Notes: generated by a model not told the origin, from the letters alone. A DNA stretch of 64,000 nucleotides from Zhengitettix transpicula (GCA_037074705.1 CM073592.1:27872629-27936628); one strand, 5' to 3'; shown: positions 38,077 to 53,075, counted from the stretch's first letter. A program made the numbers and translations.

Positions 38077-38400
38077 GTCGGCCAGCTGCCTCCTAAACTG
38101 GTCGAGGCACGGAGAAGGGAAAGCTGCGTCCCCACAGTAAACTCCTCTCCCGCTATCGGAAGGGCGTGGGACAAGTACCCAATGCCCGACCTACCTGATG
38201 CAGGTTTTTCTCGGGTTTTCCCTGCATTTCTTTAGGCGAATGCCGGGTAGGATCCTTAAAATATAGCCCGGGGGCCCTTGTTAACCATTGGCTACCTTCC
38301 TCTACCCTTCCGCATCCCCCCTTTCAAATCCCTTCCTATGCTATTAAAGGGGAGTTGCCCAACGTGGATTACCCTCATGTAGCCTGTTGCCCTAAATATA
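38077..38400 (+). repeat. Dispersed repeat 'C', copy 2
   Basis: The fullest plus-strand copy. Shared blocks are CTGGTCGAGGCACGG, GGAAGGGCGTGGGACAAGTA, GGCGAATGCCGGGTAGGATC, CAAATCCCTTCCTATGCTAT and CCCTCATGTAGCCTGTTG. It matches copy 3 (42190-42535) in inverse orientation. The GC content is well above the surroundings, which suggests a fairly recent insertion. It ends next to a short TA run. Confidence 0.75.
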
Positions 38401-39424
38401 TTATATATATATAAACGATGCATTTTTGTTCATTATTAGGCTCCATATTAAGTTTTACAATTTGTGAGTGTACAATCAATATTAAACAATTTGTAACATA
38501 AAAATATAACCTTAACAACGTATTTTCAATAAATGTAATCAATTAAAACTGTATCCGACTTATATTAAATAGTGTAGTTGAAACTGACCAACAGGCAGAA
38601 AAAGTTATGATTGCACATTAAAAATTACGTACATTAATACATTTTATTGAAATGTATTGAATTAAATTAAAGCTATAAATGGGCAATAACCCGCAGTATT
38701 TACATTACAATAACCATTTACAATTTTTTTTCCACTTAATTTTTTTTATACAAAATTGACTACATATTTCAATTATTTCTTCATTAATATATCTGAAGAG
38801 ATCCGAAATTAAGAAGGCAAGAAACGTACGTTAGAACGTATTACTATATATAAATTTAATGCGAAGTAATATTTTTTTTCTGACAGTTGGCAAGCGTCCA
38901 CCAACTTAATAATAAAAAAAATTAATATGAAATCAATCAATACTCGTTATTAACATTTGTTTTCACATTCAGTTTGTGTTACGGAATTTTATACAAAACA
39001 ACTTTAAAATTTGACCTGAACAATCGATTCTACACAGTGTATTTGATTATTAATCGATTTAAAAATAAATATCATATCCATAGAATATAGTTCCGATTCA
39101 GGAGATGGCATTACCACCATGGCAGGCAAAACTATACAATTACGATCGAAAAAGGTATCTGAAAATTTCAGCCTACTAGATGACATTCTAAAAACAATTA
39201 TGTTGAATTGTTTCATTTCTCTTTATAAAACGTTTAGTAAGCGGTGACCAATTAATTGAAGCCTTACATATCAGGTTCAAAGCTCATTCTGGAATCCCTT
39301 CAGTATATTTTAACATGTGAAGTTAAAAAAAAAAACAATTTTATTTGAGTACTCAGACAAGTCGGACTACATATTCTCGAAGATTTTTGTAGATTTAAGA
39401 AATGAATATTTTATGGCTTGGGAG

Positions 39425-39441
39425 CGGGGGGGGGGGGGGGG
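39425..39441. repeat. Poly-G tract
   Basis: A run of about 15 G within GCGGGGGG...GAGCGG, unusual in this AT-rich sequence. Homopolymer length may be unreliable. Confidence 0.8.
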
Positions 39442-42189
39442 AGCGGTTAAAATTACCGGGAAATCAAATGCTTAACTTGAATTCATCTTCGACAGGAGCG
39501 TATTTATGCGGAGTATTAATTGTAAATTCAAACCAATAACAGTACGACAACCTTTATTTGATTTCACATAAGTGAACTACGAAACCAGGTTTAAGTAATT
39601 AATTTAAAAACATACAAACTGAGGTTTCGATTTGTATCTCTATTTTATAATATTATCCTTGTCTTCCAAGTATATTTGATTTAAAAATTTATATATTTGG
39701 GCGTTTAAGATAAGAGATTTACCGGGCACGGGTCTTTAAACGAGCTTATAGATCGACACTTTAATCAATTATACTTTGCTAGGAAGATTTTCCACGAAAT
39801 CAGACAAAAAAATATCCCGATTGAAGATAAATATTCTGTGTTGTATTCGCGGTTTCTGTGTTCCGCTTGGTACCCTAGAGAAGTACAAGTTACAGCTCTA
39901 TTGACCGACTCAGTTGCAGTTGGTGAGCCACGTCGAAGAATGTCGGTTACGAAAGGCGTGTTAACATCAAGATTCTCGTGAAATTTTAAAAATTGAGCGT
40001 ATTGAGATTTATTCGAAGCACTGGCATTTCCCAAACGAAGGTCGATATAGAGAAATGTTTTGAACAGTGAATTGAACTCAATGGGATCCTATTTAGAACT
40101 AGTAATTACAGTGTCACTCTCGATATTTTTCTATACATCCGTAACCCTTGATGAACGACGAGATTCTGCCGACTCATCTGCGGGATTAACTTAGAACCAC
40201 CACCAAAAAAAAAATTTGCCATTCGGCATAAACGAACTTGACACACGCCGTCTAAGGTATATTAATCCGTATCTACAAATATTTGGAAAAATATATTTTG
40301 GTCCCGTAAGGAAAGTCAATAAAAAATTTGTACGAAATTTTAAGTGGGAAAAACTGAATGGCAAATTCTCTACTGACTTCACGCTACAACAAAATCAGAA
40401 TGAGTCACAGACCTCAAGGCGGGTGAAGTTAAGGTGTTGGCTTACATATCAAAAATAGGGAAACTTCCTTTGAAGCATGGTGCAAGTAACCAGACTGAAG
40501 TGATAAGTAAACGGACTTAACTGCCACACTTAAACGCAGACAAGTTTGTGGTGGTGAAGGAGAATAACGGCAGAACATTTGGAGATGAGTCGGAAAAATA
40601 AATACTCCAGTTACGACTTAGAATCGTGGACGTTAAAAGTTGTTCCAGGGTGAGATGAAAACCCGTGGAAGTAGACTAATAAATACTGCAACAACTTGCC
40701 GAGTAAGGAGTCTGTAAATAACCAATGGTAATAGTCACTATTCATTTAAGTACTGAGAAAAATACGAGAATAACAAAAGGAGTATGCAATTTAAAAAGGC
40801 GACCGCAAAATAAGTTTAGGATTATGGAGAAGAACAAATTTCTTTCATTCAGGTCGATTCATGAAAATATATGAGAACGAAAGGAACCTCCACTCCAAGG
40901 GCGAGAAGGAGAAGACAATCAGACTAACTTACCAGAGTCAATCCAAAGCTGAGCATGTTGATGGTGTACGTTTTCGAATCAGAGAGCCAATAAATTGCCA
41001 CATTATAGCGGCCACCACATATTTTTATAGCTTTGGAAGAAAGTGCGCGATCGATGGAAAAGGAAGGTGAAGTTGATGAGGAATGGGAGGGGGCCTTTAG
41101 ATGAGAGGAAGGGTGAGGGTAGCCAGACGTTCACCTTCAGCTACTGTGCACGATCACGACAGTAAACTATACGAGCAAGGGAATTTACTGACAGATTTCA
41201 GATCAGCGGACCGTCGACAATGGTTTGGACTCGAAAGGTACCTTTGCCCTTAGCGACTTGTAAAAGCCAATGAGACAAAAAAGGAGTACCTAACATAGAA
41301 ACAAAATTACATACGCTTATAATATTAATACACTGCGTTTCCTCCACAATCTGTGACAAAAACTTCAGAAGCTACCTTTCAAATAAACAAGAAAAAATAT
41401 ATAGACAGATTGTGCGTATCGATTTTTACGATTGCATTTAATCTAGCATATTATTTGATATCAAAATCTAATATAGTAACATTATTCCCATCAAAACAAT
41501 GATCACTTACATTGATGTTTTTTGTGTGTGTGAGAAAAAACGCTTAATTTTTTGTTTTAATCATGAGGCGAGTGTCCTTTTGGTTTGTCCTACGTAACAA
41601 GCATTACAGTTTTTACTCAACAAATTTTATATGGCCTTTTTTTGTATACGGGATAACCGAGAAATAGAGTAACTGGTTTGGAGAGATGAAAATGGGTGGG
41701 GGGGAGGGAGAAAAGGATCAGTTGAAATCAATCAACTAATAGTAGTCTTTAAGGATAGAGGAAGTAATCAGAGCCATTGCGTCGTGAGAAGGTAGTTCTA
41801 CTTCAGTCACTTCAATATAATCCATGAAAGTCTGCTGCTTCTGATTCTACAAAACACATTCCCTCCTTTCAGTAAATCCTCTAAGGAGGAAGAACCAAAA
41901 TCTATCACTCTTGAAGATTAATCGTACTATTGATAGTAATTAAGTACTTGGGACCTATAACATGTACCAACTGCGTTGCAACTCTTATGGCCAACTTTTC
42001 TTTTCCTTGTAACCTGTTTTTTACGTTGTTATAGTTCGACCGCAGCGTTACTTTGTGGTGATCTAGTACCGTATAATCAGGTGTTTCACTTAGATCAGTA
42101 GATGAATTTTAGTCCAATAAGTTTTAGTTACGGTACTGGTAAAAATAGTTTGAAGGGTAATTTCAATGCTCAAGTAGTAGAGATGGGAA

Positions 42190-42535
42190 TTAGGCATTTT
42201 TTTAGTAACCCACTACATGAGGGTTATCCACTTTGGTGACTACTCCCATTTAATAGAATAGGAAGGGATGTGGAAGGTAGAGCAAGATAATCAAGGGTAA
42301 GCTAGTGCCCCCAGGCAGTAGTTTAAGGACCCTACCCGGCATTCGCCAACACGTGGTGCAGGGAAAACTAGTATCAGGCAGGTCGGGCTCTTGCTACTTG
42401 TCCCACGCCCTTCCGATAACGGGTGATCAGGGTTTGCCGTGGAGACGCAACTTACATGCCTCGACCGTATTTGTGGACGAATGTGTCAGGAAAACAGCGA
42501 ACAACTCTCAATGTCCGAGACCCGGGAACATATAA
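42190..42535 (-). repeat. Dispersed repeat 'C', copy 3 (inverse orientation)
   Basis: On the minus strand it reads GGACATTGAGAGTTGTTCGC..., GGTCGAGGCATG, the GGGCGTGGGACAAGTAGCAA block, GGCGAATGCCGGGTAGGGTC, GGGGGCACTAGCTTACC and ACCCTCATGTAGTGGGTT. It shares order and sequence with copies 1 and 2. Together the three copies define a unit of about 320-350 bp. Confidence 0.75.
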
Positions 42536-42959
42536 ACCATGGATTAAAGTTCCAGACGCACTAGTTAGTATATACTTTTCAAGTATAAAAGATTAGCCGA
42601 AAGGATACTGATATGTTGATCGCATTTAATTTATCATATATCTCTAAACACGCGTTGACATAAATAAGTTTGTAAAAACTATAGAAAAGTTTAGAATTTT
42701 AGTTTTCTCTAGATCAAGACACAGTCTATTAGCAAAAAAACAACAACATAAATTTAGGTGGTTTAATGACCAAAGTGGTATCGTCTTCATAAAGAACTGG
42801 CTGTAGGAAATGTAAATACTTAGGTAGATCGTTCATATATAAGATATAAAGCGCTGGGACCAGTCCTGTTGCAGTTCTCATACTAACTGAATGTAGACTA
42901 ACCTTCTAGCGTTCATGGGCTTCATTCTCTACTATGAACGCAATTCTTCTTCTTTTCTT

Positions 42960-43400
42960 CTTCTTCTATGGTTCTACAGCCCGATATCGGGCCTCGACCT
43001 CCAGTAGTAGCTTCCTCCAAACTTCTGTCCAAAGTTATTCTCCTCCAGTTCCTCAAATCCATCATCCTTTTTATGTCCTTCTCTACTTCATCTATCCATC
43101 TGTTCCTTGGTTTTCCTGCCTTTCTTTTACCTCCCATATCATTGTATAATGCCTTTCCTTTCCCATGCGTTGCACGTGTCCTTTCCATTCCATTCTCTTT
43201 AATCGAATAGCTGTTGCGATGCTTGGTTCTTTATATAGGTCATATATTTCATTATTATATCTGTGTCTCCATATGCCATTTTCATTTTTTGGGCCACAAA
43301 TTCATCTTAGGGTTTTTCTTTCAAAAATGTTAATCGCTATCTCCTCCTTCTTGTTTAGTGTCCAGCCCTCACTTCCATATTATAGTATTGGCCTATTTTA
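42960..43400 (-). pseudogene. Decayed 3' end of a non-LTR retrotransposon (LINE) reverse-transcriptase ORF
   Basis: Minus-strand frames give YYGSEGWTLNKKEE, IFERKTLR, NGIWRHRYNNEIYDLYKE, IRLKRMEWKGHVQRMGKER and, after a frameshift, GGKRKAGKPRNRWIDEVEKD and LRNWRRITLDR. This order is the familiar C-terminal tail of insect non-LTR retrotransposon polyproteins (YGSETW...GHVxRM...GRPRxRWxDxVxxD). There is at least one in-frame stop (after KTLR) and one frameshift, so it is a dead, 5'-truncated fragment. Confidence 0.85.
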
Positions 43401-46400
43401 TATATCCTAATTTTTGTTATTCTATGTGTTGTTCTTAGTTTAGTAGCTGGTAGTAGTGAGAAATTTAGGCGGTGTCAGTTTCTACTAACCACGTGAATAC
43501 GGGCACTTCTGTCGAAGGAGAGGTTTTTCTCTAACCACTATTGGAAATTACATGTTTTTTTTTTTCACGGAAGAGATATATGTATGCTTGGAAGACCAAC
43601 GAGTATATTGAGAGGAAGAAATGGTCAGATCGGTCCTCACGAGATGCCGGTTCTTCGCAGACTATAATGAGAGGGAGATAAACTCTCCCGGAGGGCGCGT
43701 TATTTGCACCTGCAGCTAATTGTGGGGCTGGAATCTGGATAGCGAGGAACCTGTTCGACTCCCTTCACTTTAGTTTTACCTAGTATTTTTCTCTCTATGT
43801 AAGAAAGGTTAATTGGCATCACTTGAAACCGTGTGAAGACTCTTGGAATATCACAGGATGTCCTCGGACAATCTTTAATCAAAAATAAAAAAAATTCCAA
43901 GCTTCAAAAATTTATTCCGTTTCTTAGAAATTACTAAAAAGTCATGTAGAGAAAGTAAAAGCTAAAGCTATTGATAAAAATGAATTAATTATGATTTTGT
44001 GAGGTTGATTTGACAAACTAATAAATATTTGATATCAGACACACTGTTAAAGTCCTCCCTGACAATATTGAATTATTTACAGAAATTACAATCTGAGAAT
44101 TTTTAATCGAATAGAAAGAATCTGAGTAATATAAATAAATTTTACTACACATTCATAGGATTATTGGTGTTTAATGAATCAAACAACCTTAATAATGATA
44201 ATGAAATTTATTCATTCATGAATTTAACTGGCAACTCCCTCTTGGAGTAACGCTGCTATCATTATTAAAAACATTCATTATATTCTTACGAACGGGATAT
44301 ACAGACAGCTGCAAGGTCTTTTACCCCATCTTGTACTTATCGTCTCGTAACTTTTGCGTATGAGTTTTTTAGTGTACATCTCATACACAATATATTTCCT
44401 TGCGTCAGTTTTTTCAAAATAGTTTTCACACTGCCAAGTTGCCATAACAAAGGTTCGTGTTTAACTAAACTCTGGTTTACAAGTGCATGGCGCATCGCAT
44501 TTAGACCCCAAGCTATTTGTCTTCAGATATATATGCATGTCCTTCTACCTGGCACTGTCTCTAGCGGCAGTCACCACGTATCTTCCTCTTTCGCTTTCTT
44601 TGTTTACTGAACCCCTCTCTCCCAATCTCTTCCACAGTCTTATAAACCTCCCCAAGGACTAGCGGCTGGGTAGGTTTGCGTTCCCCAATGATGCTGAGAG
44701 CTTTGCTAGCGGGAGCTTCATCTCCTGATAGCCAGACACTGGTCCTCCAGGGTTGGTGGGCATGTCTGGGATTGTCATGAATGCTTACGATATACCTCGT
44801 AATACGGAACCGACCTTACAAAGACGACTTGGAAAGAGAACACGGATATGAAGGTAGTCTGATGGTGGGAGAAGACTCAAGAGAAGAGAGGAATGGAGGT
44901 ACGTAGATCACGAAGGCAGCCAAGGGACTGCAGTGCTTGACCAGAACAAGAACTTTCTATATCTGTTACTATCTCTATCAGTTTATATCTGTGGCAGATG
45001 CCTGAAACCAGTTTTCGTCTTTCAGAACCGACGTAAATTAAATTATTTCTGCTCGCTGAAAAAAAAAAAATCCCAAAGGTGCGTGGAAACGTAAAATAAC
45101 AGGGAAGAGCTTTCGTGCGCAACATCACGGACGCTTGGTCGTATTGATTCGGAAGCGTGCATAATTTAAAAACACGATTAGGAGGGAAAGAAAAAGTTAA
45201 AACATAAATTCGCCGACCGATCCGGCCGAGGCACCACGTAAAGGCAGACCGCAAAACGTGTGGGCGGAGCTCGATGTTGCATTGCATCAGACTTTCTCCC
45301 ACTGCAATATTGTTATTAAATTCCGCTCCGCTCCCCTCAAATCTAATTTCCTAGTTCCGTGACCCGTCAGATTATGAAGAAACAATTATCCTACACCAGT
45401 CCCTACACAGACCTTGAATAGATACATTTTATGAAACAGTCACCACATAATTGAGACCAATAGATCTACTGATTGGAGAATTTGTGAAACCGAAATAATG
45501 TACGAAAGTGCACTTGTAATTGTCATTTTCACAAGTTTTGAATATGAGTTGTAATAGAGGATGAGGAAAGTTACTCAAATTTTTTATTATACCATTACTT
45601 GTGCATCAATTGCTAAGTGAATTTAAATAGCAACAACCCTTTCTTTAAATGACAAATATTATCTAACAAGCCTGTTAACACTTCTTGACGAGAATAAGTA
45701 TTTAGTTTTCTCATAGAATGAAAGTCTATCAATCACATCCACATTCATTGCAAAGTAATAAATTTGCCCGAGTCTTTTAATATTTTAGTTATTGATTATT
45801 GATAAGAGATAAGCATGTATTTCATCATGAGAAAGATGGAGCTAATTATATAGGCCCTTAATCAATAATTATATGAATCTTGTCTGGAAGTTCACTTCAT
45901 GTCATTACGCGGTTCTACCCAGATTTTTTTGAAAACTTTGACTTAAATAACATTAATTTGCAACACTTCTTCAACTTATGTTTTAATACATATTTGATGT
46001 AGGTTTGTATTTCTTCTTAAAAAAGCTTTCATCACAAACTTAGGTAAATGAATAAGTGAAAGATCTGAAAAACATTACAAATTCAGTTTGTAATGAAACT
46101 ATAATAAATCTGTTTAGAACTATAATAAGATAAAATAGTCAAATATTTATATATAACATTTCTGGAAATATTGTACATTATTTATATCATCACTTCATTT
46201 AGTCTGTCATTTGGCTATTTTACCTTATTCTTCAATTAGTGTTATTGAACATCAATTGACTTATAAGACTAACAGATGAGAAACTACTCAATTCCAACCC
46301 CATGACTGTTCTATTTAGAATGTTAAATACAAAATAGCACTTTTATACACAGATTAGTTGAAAATTATTTTCAAAGCAAGTGATTTAAACAAAATAGTAA

Positions 46401-47667
46401 TCATAGGTACAAATAGATTTGCAGAAATTACCTTGAGAAAAAATGTTAAGTCAAGGCAATGAAATAAGTAGGGGTGAAAAGAAATCTTCAGTCAAGTTAG
46501 TTCTCTGACTCACATTAAGGTTTTCCCATTTTAATACTAATCTATGACAATAACTTGAGGTCAGCATAGCAGCAGATCTCCTGTGCTATTTTGCACAGTT
46601 GACATAAATGTAAGAATATCAAGATAAATATCAGCAAATTATTGTTTTCCTACTTAAATGATCTTGTGCCGCCCAGATCTACACAAACCAAGACAATTAA
46701 TATCAAGATATCTCTCCCCTCTAACAAAGAGCTATTACATATATGCAGGAAGAAGAAATTTGAATTATATATTTTGTATTCTGATTTCCATAATTTTTAT
46801 GTTTATGTTTTATCTTTCCTATATATGGTTTGTTTCACCTGTAAATATAAGGGAATTTCAAGGGGAACATGGGCACGAAAAAGGTTACTGGGCCTGGGAA
46901 AAAAATAGCATGAAGGAAACAAAGAAATAATAAAAAAATATATATATTTGGGTGTACAATAATTGAAAATACAAATCCTGTCAAATTATCGGGCATTTAA
47001 AAGCCATCTAAAATTGTATATAAAACAAACTATGTAGGCTGCACATACTTATTGTAGTAAAAGGCTTAAATATATGTACATATGTCCTGTTTGAAATATT
47101 GTTCACAAAATTGAGCAATCTACTTTGTCAGAAAAATAAAGATCCATTTGCAAGCCAACATTTTCATTGAGACTATTTCCTTATGCTAACTAATAGAACA
47201 GATTATTACATTTATGATTTAGAGTTACCATCAGCCTAGAAGCAAAACTTTTTCAAAGCACACAAAGAAAACATATACACTATCACAACTTCATATTACA
47301 TACATAACACGAAACATTACATGACCATTATTGATAAAAAGTAAAAATAAAATTACAGACATTAAAAAGGCATTAATTAGTATTGACTTGATAAGTAAAT
47401 AACAGTATACATAAATATTAACAAATAAAAAAACTCATTTCTTTCATCATTTATTACTCAATCAGTGACTACCCTGACAAAAAAAAGTCTGTGGCATTTA
47501 CAGTCTGATACAGACAAGCAAATACGTCAACTCAAGTTACTTTTTGATAAATAGAGGTCTACTGTATATGTGACAATATTTTTATAGATTTAATTGCCTG
47601 TGTCCATGCATATGTATATAAATTATAAACTGATCAAATTGGAAAGTTTGAGCACAACTTTACAAGA

Positions 47668-50600
47668 TTATCTGATGCCTCGTTTCAGGATATTGGGCAC
47701 CTCCTTGGGACCTGCTGTCTCTAGCTTCTTTGCTGGGTCAGGTATGAAGCACTTCCACAACCTGAGGGTCTCATCTGCACCAGCAGATAACACAGTGGTG
47801 CCATCAGGGGAAACTCCAAGGTGGAGCACCCTGGCAGTATGCCCTGTCAATTCTGCTACCTACAACCAGAGAAACAAAATTAGAAGACACTTAATAAATA
47901 AACAAACAGATAGATATATAGAAAAAAATGGATACAAAATTATAAAAAAAAAGCAAGAAAAACTAGCAGGCAGGGAAATTTGTTGTGAAGAGGATGCAAG
48001 GAAATGAGACAATAATTATATCTGCTATATCACCTTAGTCATTGCAGGATATTTCCAGATAACCAGCTGGTTGTTTGCATAACCATGTCCAGAAACAAAT
48101 TCTTTGTAGTGTGAAGACCACATCAAAGCACACACCTGAAATAAAAAATTATTGGATATGCTGTACTTAAATGTGGAGAAAATCAAATAAATGACCCAAT
48201 TTATGTTTTATCTACTCAAGCAACAATTAATTTCTATACAATATGAAGTAACATATAGAAATAGCATGCATAGATCAACTTTATCAATGTAATTGAGAGG
48301 ACAAACATAAAATGATTTAATAAATGTGAAAAAATAACAGATGTTTAATGTAAATTATTATTTGTGGGAGGGGTGGTGATGACTGAATGCTAAACATTTG
48401 GGTCGTTCCAGTTAATACTTTAATTTTTATTTTCATGGTACAAAATTCTAAATAAAAAATGTTCAGATTAATTTGTTAAATTTATTTCAATTTTATAGAT
48501 ATCAGTAAAAAGAAAGAAAGTATATTTTAGAAATGATGTGCTTTGATTGAAATTGTCCAAACATTCTATAACTCATTTATAAATAGAAAATACTTTATTT
48601 TATTGGTCTTATAAATTGAATTAACTACAATCTAGCAAAGAAAATATTCACATTAATTAATATCAGATATGAAAATAAAAATTTATATAATAAACTTTTG
48701 ACAACAAGGAAATTAATTTGGGCTTAATGAGAGACACCATTATAATTAACTGACAATAGTAGGCAAATAGGTACTCACCTGAGACTTTGTGTCTATGGTC
48801 TTAAGGCATGTTCCAGTATTGCAGTTCCAAAATCTGATACAACGGTCAGCTGTGCCTCCACCACTTGCCAGAATGTTCGGTTGCCATGGACACCATGCAA
48901 GGGCTTTAACAGCTGCCTGGTGTTGGCTGCAATGGATAGGCATATTACAAAAAAATGTTTCAGGCTATGAAATGACAATAGTTACATTACATAATTTATT
49001 AATAATATATTATAACTTCACCCAATTCTGCGAATATAATGCAAGCTTAAAAAATATGTAAATAACTGCCTGACAATAATAGCAGCACTATTTAAAGTTA
49101 TAATGGTACTGTTTGGTCATCAACCCGTTTAAGGATCTTGGATTTTACTTCAGTACTATCAACAGAAGCTTTGTCTAACACAGAAAATATACATTTTTAT
49201 ACCCCCATCCCTTGTATTTTCTCCCACAAACAATTATTTAATATTTCATCATATATAAAACCTTTGGAGGGAACGAACATTACATGGTAATATATATTCA
49301 ATGCCCATTTTTGTTTTTTTGATACACAAATCTTCAAGAAATATTTTCTCATTGTCTCAAGACCTTTATTTTGCAGTGATATGCACCTAATAGGTGGGAG
49401 TACTGACCTGTAATACCAAGGTTCAGAACATAAGGCATGCCCTTCCCAGAAATTTAAATTGTTCATTTAATGGTCATAGAACATTCCACAAAACAATGTA
49501 TATTCCTACACTTTTACGTTTCTTTGGTTATATAAATACTATTAAGTTACACTTTTTCTTTGTGCTAGCAAATATTTGTTTCATGAAACCTATGTAATTG
49601 ATCAAAGAACTTCATTACACTCTTTGTATATTGTGCAAAATACAAATTATTATAAAACAAGACTATTTCTTTTTTAAAACAAGTTCAGCCAATTGCTCTA
49701 TTTCTGTTATATCCAATCTTTCTTCACCTTCAGAATAAAAAATTTATTCATGCAATTTGTCATAATAAATAAACTTATTAAAATTATACATATACATAGC
49801 TCAATAACAATTTTATTTCAGCCATTTCTCTCATTTTGTGATCATCCATCAAAGATGGGACTATTCAAGTTAAGAAAATGAATTCCAGACAAAAGAGAGA
49901 ATGATTGATCTTAGATAACTATGGATTCCAATTTAAAAAAAAGATCACTTTGTCAACCAGGACAATTGTTAAATCATGTTCCAGTGAAATTCATCTCTGC
50001 AAGCAATCATTACAGTCTTAAACAACAGCAGACATGAATTTGCTGAAACACTGTATTTTAATAAACAATTGGACTGGTTGATAAACCAAGAATATTTTAC
50101 TAACTATGTTATTTTATTACTGCTGCCTATATCGACAATGACTCCAATGTGTCATTATATACCCCATTAATAAAACGAATTTGCTCACTTAGCAAATAAA
50201 AAATCTTATCCAAGATTTATGCACAATAATATTTATACATATATTCTGCAAATAAGGCCCCCACTAATATGTACATACCTAAATGTATAGAGGGGCTGCT
50301 GCTGTGAATAACAATTCCCAGGCACCACAGGCCATATATTCAGTAAGTTGTCATTTCCTCCACTAGCCAGGTATTTCCCATCAGTGGACCACTTGAGGCC
50401 ACAAACCTGAGAAAAAGATGGCCTCACAGTCATACAATAACCCATATTTTTGCAGGTTAAAAAATTGTCAAGATATACATTTTTGTTTCTAATTTAGTCA
50501 GAAAATATTATCACATAGCAACCTTCCCCATTAACAGAAACATGTAATTCTGCCATTGTAATGAGTTCAGAAAAATTTAATAAAACACCCTTCTGTAGAC

Positions 50601-53075
50601 TTAATAATGAAGGTAGCACATGCAGCAAACAAGTTCAAATCACAGTAAAATATGTCAAATAATAAATTAATAGTGGTGCCTCATGAAACTCAAACAGGTA
50701 AATAATATTATTTCTGGGGAAATTATTTACGGAAAAACAAAATTTTAACTTGTGAAAGTGTTATACTTCCATGTTAAGTTTCTTTGAGAACTGTGTTCAG
50801 AAGGACATTTGAAAAAGTAGATAAATGTAATTTATCTTAAAATAAATTACAGGATATTATTTCTATACAATTCATGTGTAACATCACACCTTTGAAACCC
50901 ATCATCTCAATAGGATGCCTAGAATGTGGCCAAAATACTAAGACAGCTTGACATTTTAATTCAACACTTTTACTGTCATTACTGTTTTATCATTCCTTTA
51001 ATTCTTAGATGTTGTTTTCCAATAATTTTTTAACATGCTTTAATTTGGTTTTAAAAAATATTGCTTTTATATTAAATTTAATCACAAATTTGCTAACAAC
51101 TGTATTTTAAAATCAGTTCACTTATTTATTACTAATCTTAAAAGATTTACATTATATTCAAATATGACAAACATTTTAACAAACCGAGAAAATAGCGTAA
51201 TGACAACCAAGTCAAAACTTTTGCACACACCTCCTGCGAGTGTCCAGATAGTGTGGCCACCAGGTGCTCCCTATTACGGACATCATGGTGGATTATGTGT
51301 CCACTCCTTGATCCTGATGAGAGAATGTACGAGTTCCATGCTAGGGACCCAACCCTCGAAGAGTGACCATTAAGTTGTCGAACTCTCTTCGTTGCGCTGC
51401 AGTCCCAAAGCTGCAACACAACCAAAAACTGTTTGATATTTGTTTATTTATAATTCAAGATTTCAGCACCAAAGGTTATATTGACAAGGAATTAATATAG
51501 TTTGCATTCAATTGACAGATAAGAGAAAGGTGTTTCGTTATGTAAGTTAATAAATTGATAAAATTGGTATAATGCATGCTTTTAATAATAGAAGAATTAT
51601 TGCAAGACTTATGTTAGGAATGTGTAGACAAAGAGATATAGATATAGAAAGTATTACTCATAATCATCTGAGTAAAAACAACAAAGAAAGGAAGCAAAAA
51701 ATCAAGAATAGTGGAAACAGAGATAAATTAAAAATAAGCCAATAACATATTTGATGCAAAATGTTAAAATAGCCCTCTTTCTATGGCTAGGCAGAATTTT
51801 GCAAGTCTACACCCACAAGAATATTCAGACTCATGCTCTATCTGTAAATGTACTTTTTCCCTTATTTCACTTAAAATAATATATAAATTTTGGAAATAGG
51901 AATTGTTGTGATGATTGGGATCCAAAATAATGGCAGATAGGGCCTTATTATTGTATATGTAAATAATGAAATGTCATGAATGAACTCTTTATCAGCTCTA
52001 TCAAATTTGGTTGTATTTAAATAAAACTTGGATATACTTTTTGCTGCAAAATAATGTTGAATATTAAACCTAATACAGCTCACCTACAACTTACAAATCA
52101 CAGTTATTTCATGGCCTAATTCTAGGACCTGAATGAACTTTATGTAGATTGATCAATTTTTTTTAATTTTTCAATTCAGGAATATTGAGAAGCTTTCACA
52201 AGCATCAGACTGTAAAGGCCATGGTTAAGTTGAAAAATGTTAACTGGACCAGTACCTTCTGCTCTATCAGTCCATCAATTCCTGATCCAGTGCAAAATTC
52301 CTCCACAGTAGGAGCAGATCAACTAGATTAAATATCGTAAACTAAGATTTTGGCCACTGATTTGAGAGAAAATTATTGGTAACAAACAAATAACAGGTTG
52401 ACAACAACCAAAACATCAAAATGACTGCAACTTACAGAGGTTATCCCCATACTTGTCCCCACAGCTAGGTGATCACCTTCCTGGATCCAGGCAAGGGAGC
52501 AGACATAATCACTGCCTTCCAGAACCAGCAGCTGATCAATGGTGCCAGTGTCTCCATTCCAGAGGTACACAGTGTTACTAAGAGCAACAGCTAGAATGTT
52601 GTGTCTACCCCAGTCAATCAGGTTCAGATCTGTAACAATCCATACCTCTGTAAATGATCCTCCAAGTTTATTAATCTATGTATAATATATAAACAACATA
52701 TGAACAGACCCATTTACAAGGAACTTTACATAACTGAAGTTGGGGATAGTCCATTTATTAGGCATATAGTATGGAAAAATTAATTTTGAAAATATAATTA
52801 TTAAAAAAAACTACTTTAATTCCAGTGATATAGATTCCCATACCACTGCAAATTAATCACTAAATATATAAAAATTAAGTATACTACTCACAGTAGTCAT
52901 CCATTATGTCTGGAGCATCCAATATTCTATCTGGAGTAGTAGGAATGTACCTGGAGTGTTTAACTGATGCTGGTGTCTTTGAATGGCTATAAACTACTTT
53001 CAGAGAATTCTGGTAGCCCTACAACAAGTTAAATATATATTTTGTAAATATTAATTACAAAGAAAATTAGAATTA

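Larger units (their letters stand above)
35832..47667. other. Gene-poor, repeat-containing interval between P450 and Cdc20
   Basis: No exon could be assigned to a known protein in these 11.8 kb. Separate entries cover the TIR element at 36308, repeat C copies at 38077 and 42190, a poly-G tract at 39425 and a non-LTR fragment at 42960-43400. The segment 44640-44850 has higher GC and reads like a decayed repeat, but no second copy is available. Open frames include 36945-37214 (+, hydrophobic), 39765-40034 (-) and 44877-45302 (-, 141 codons), none with recognised motifs. Confidence 0.6.
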
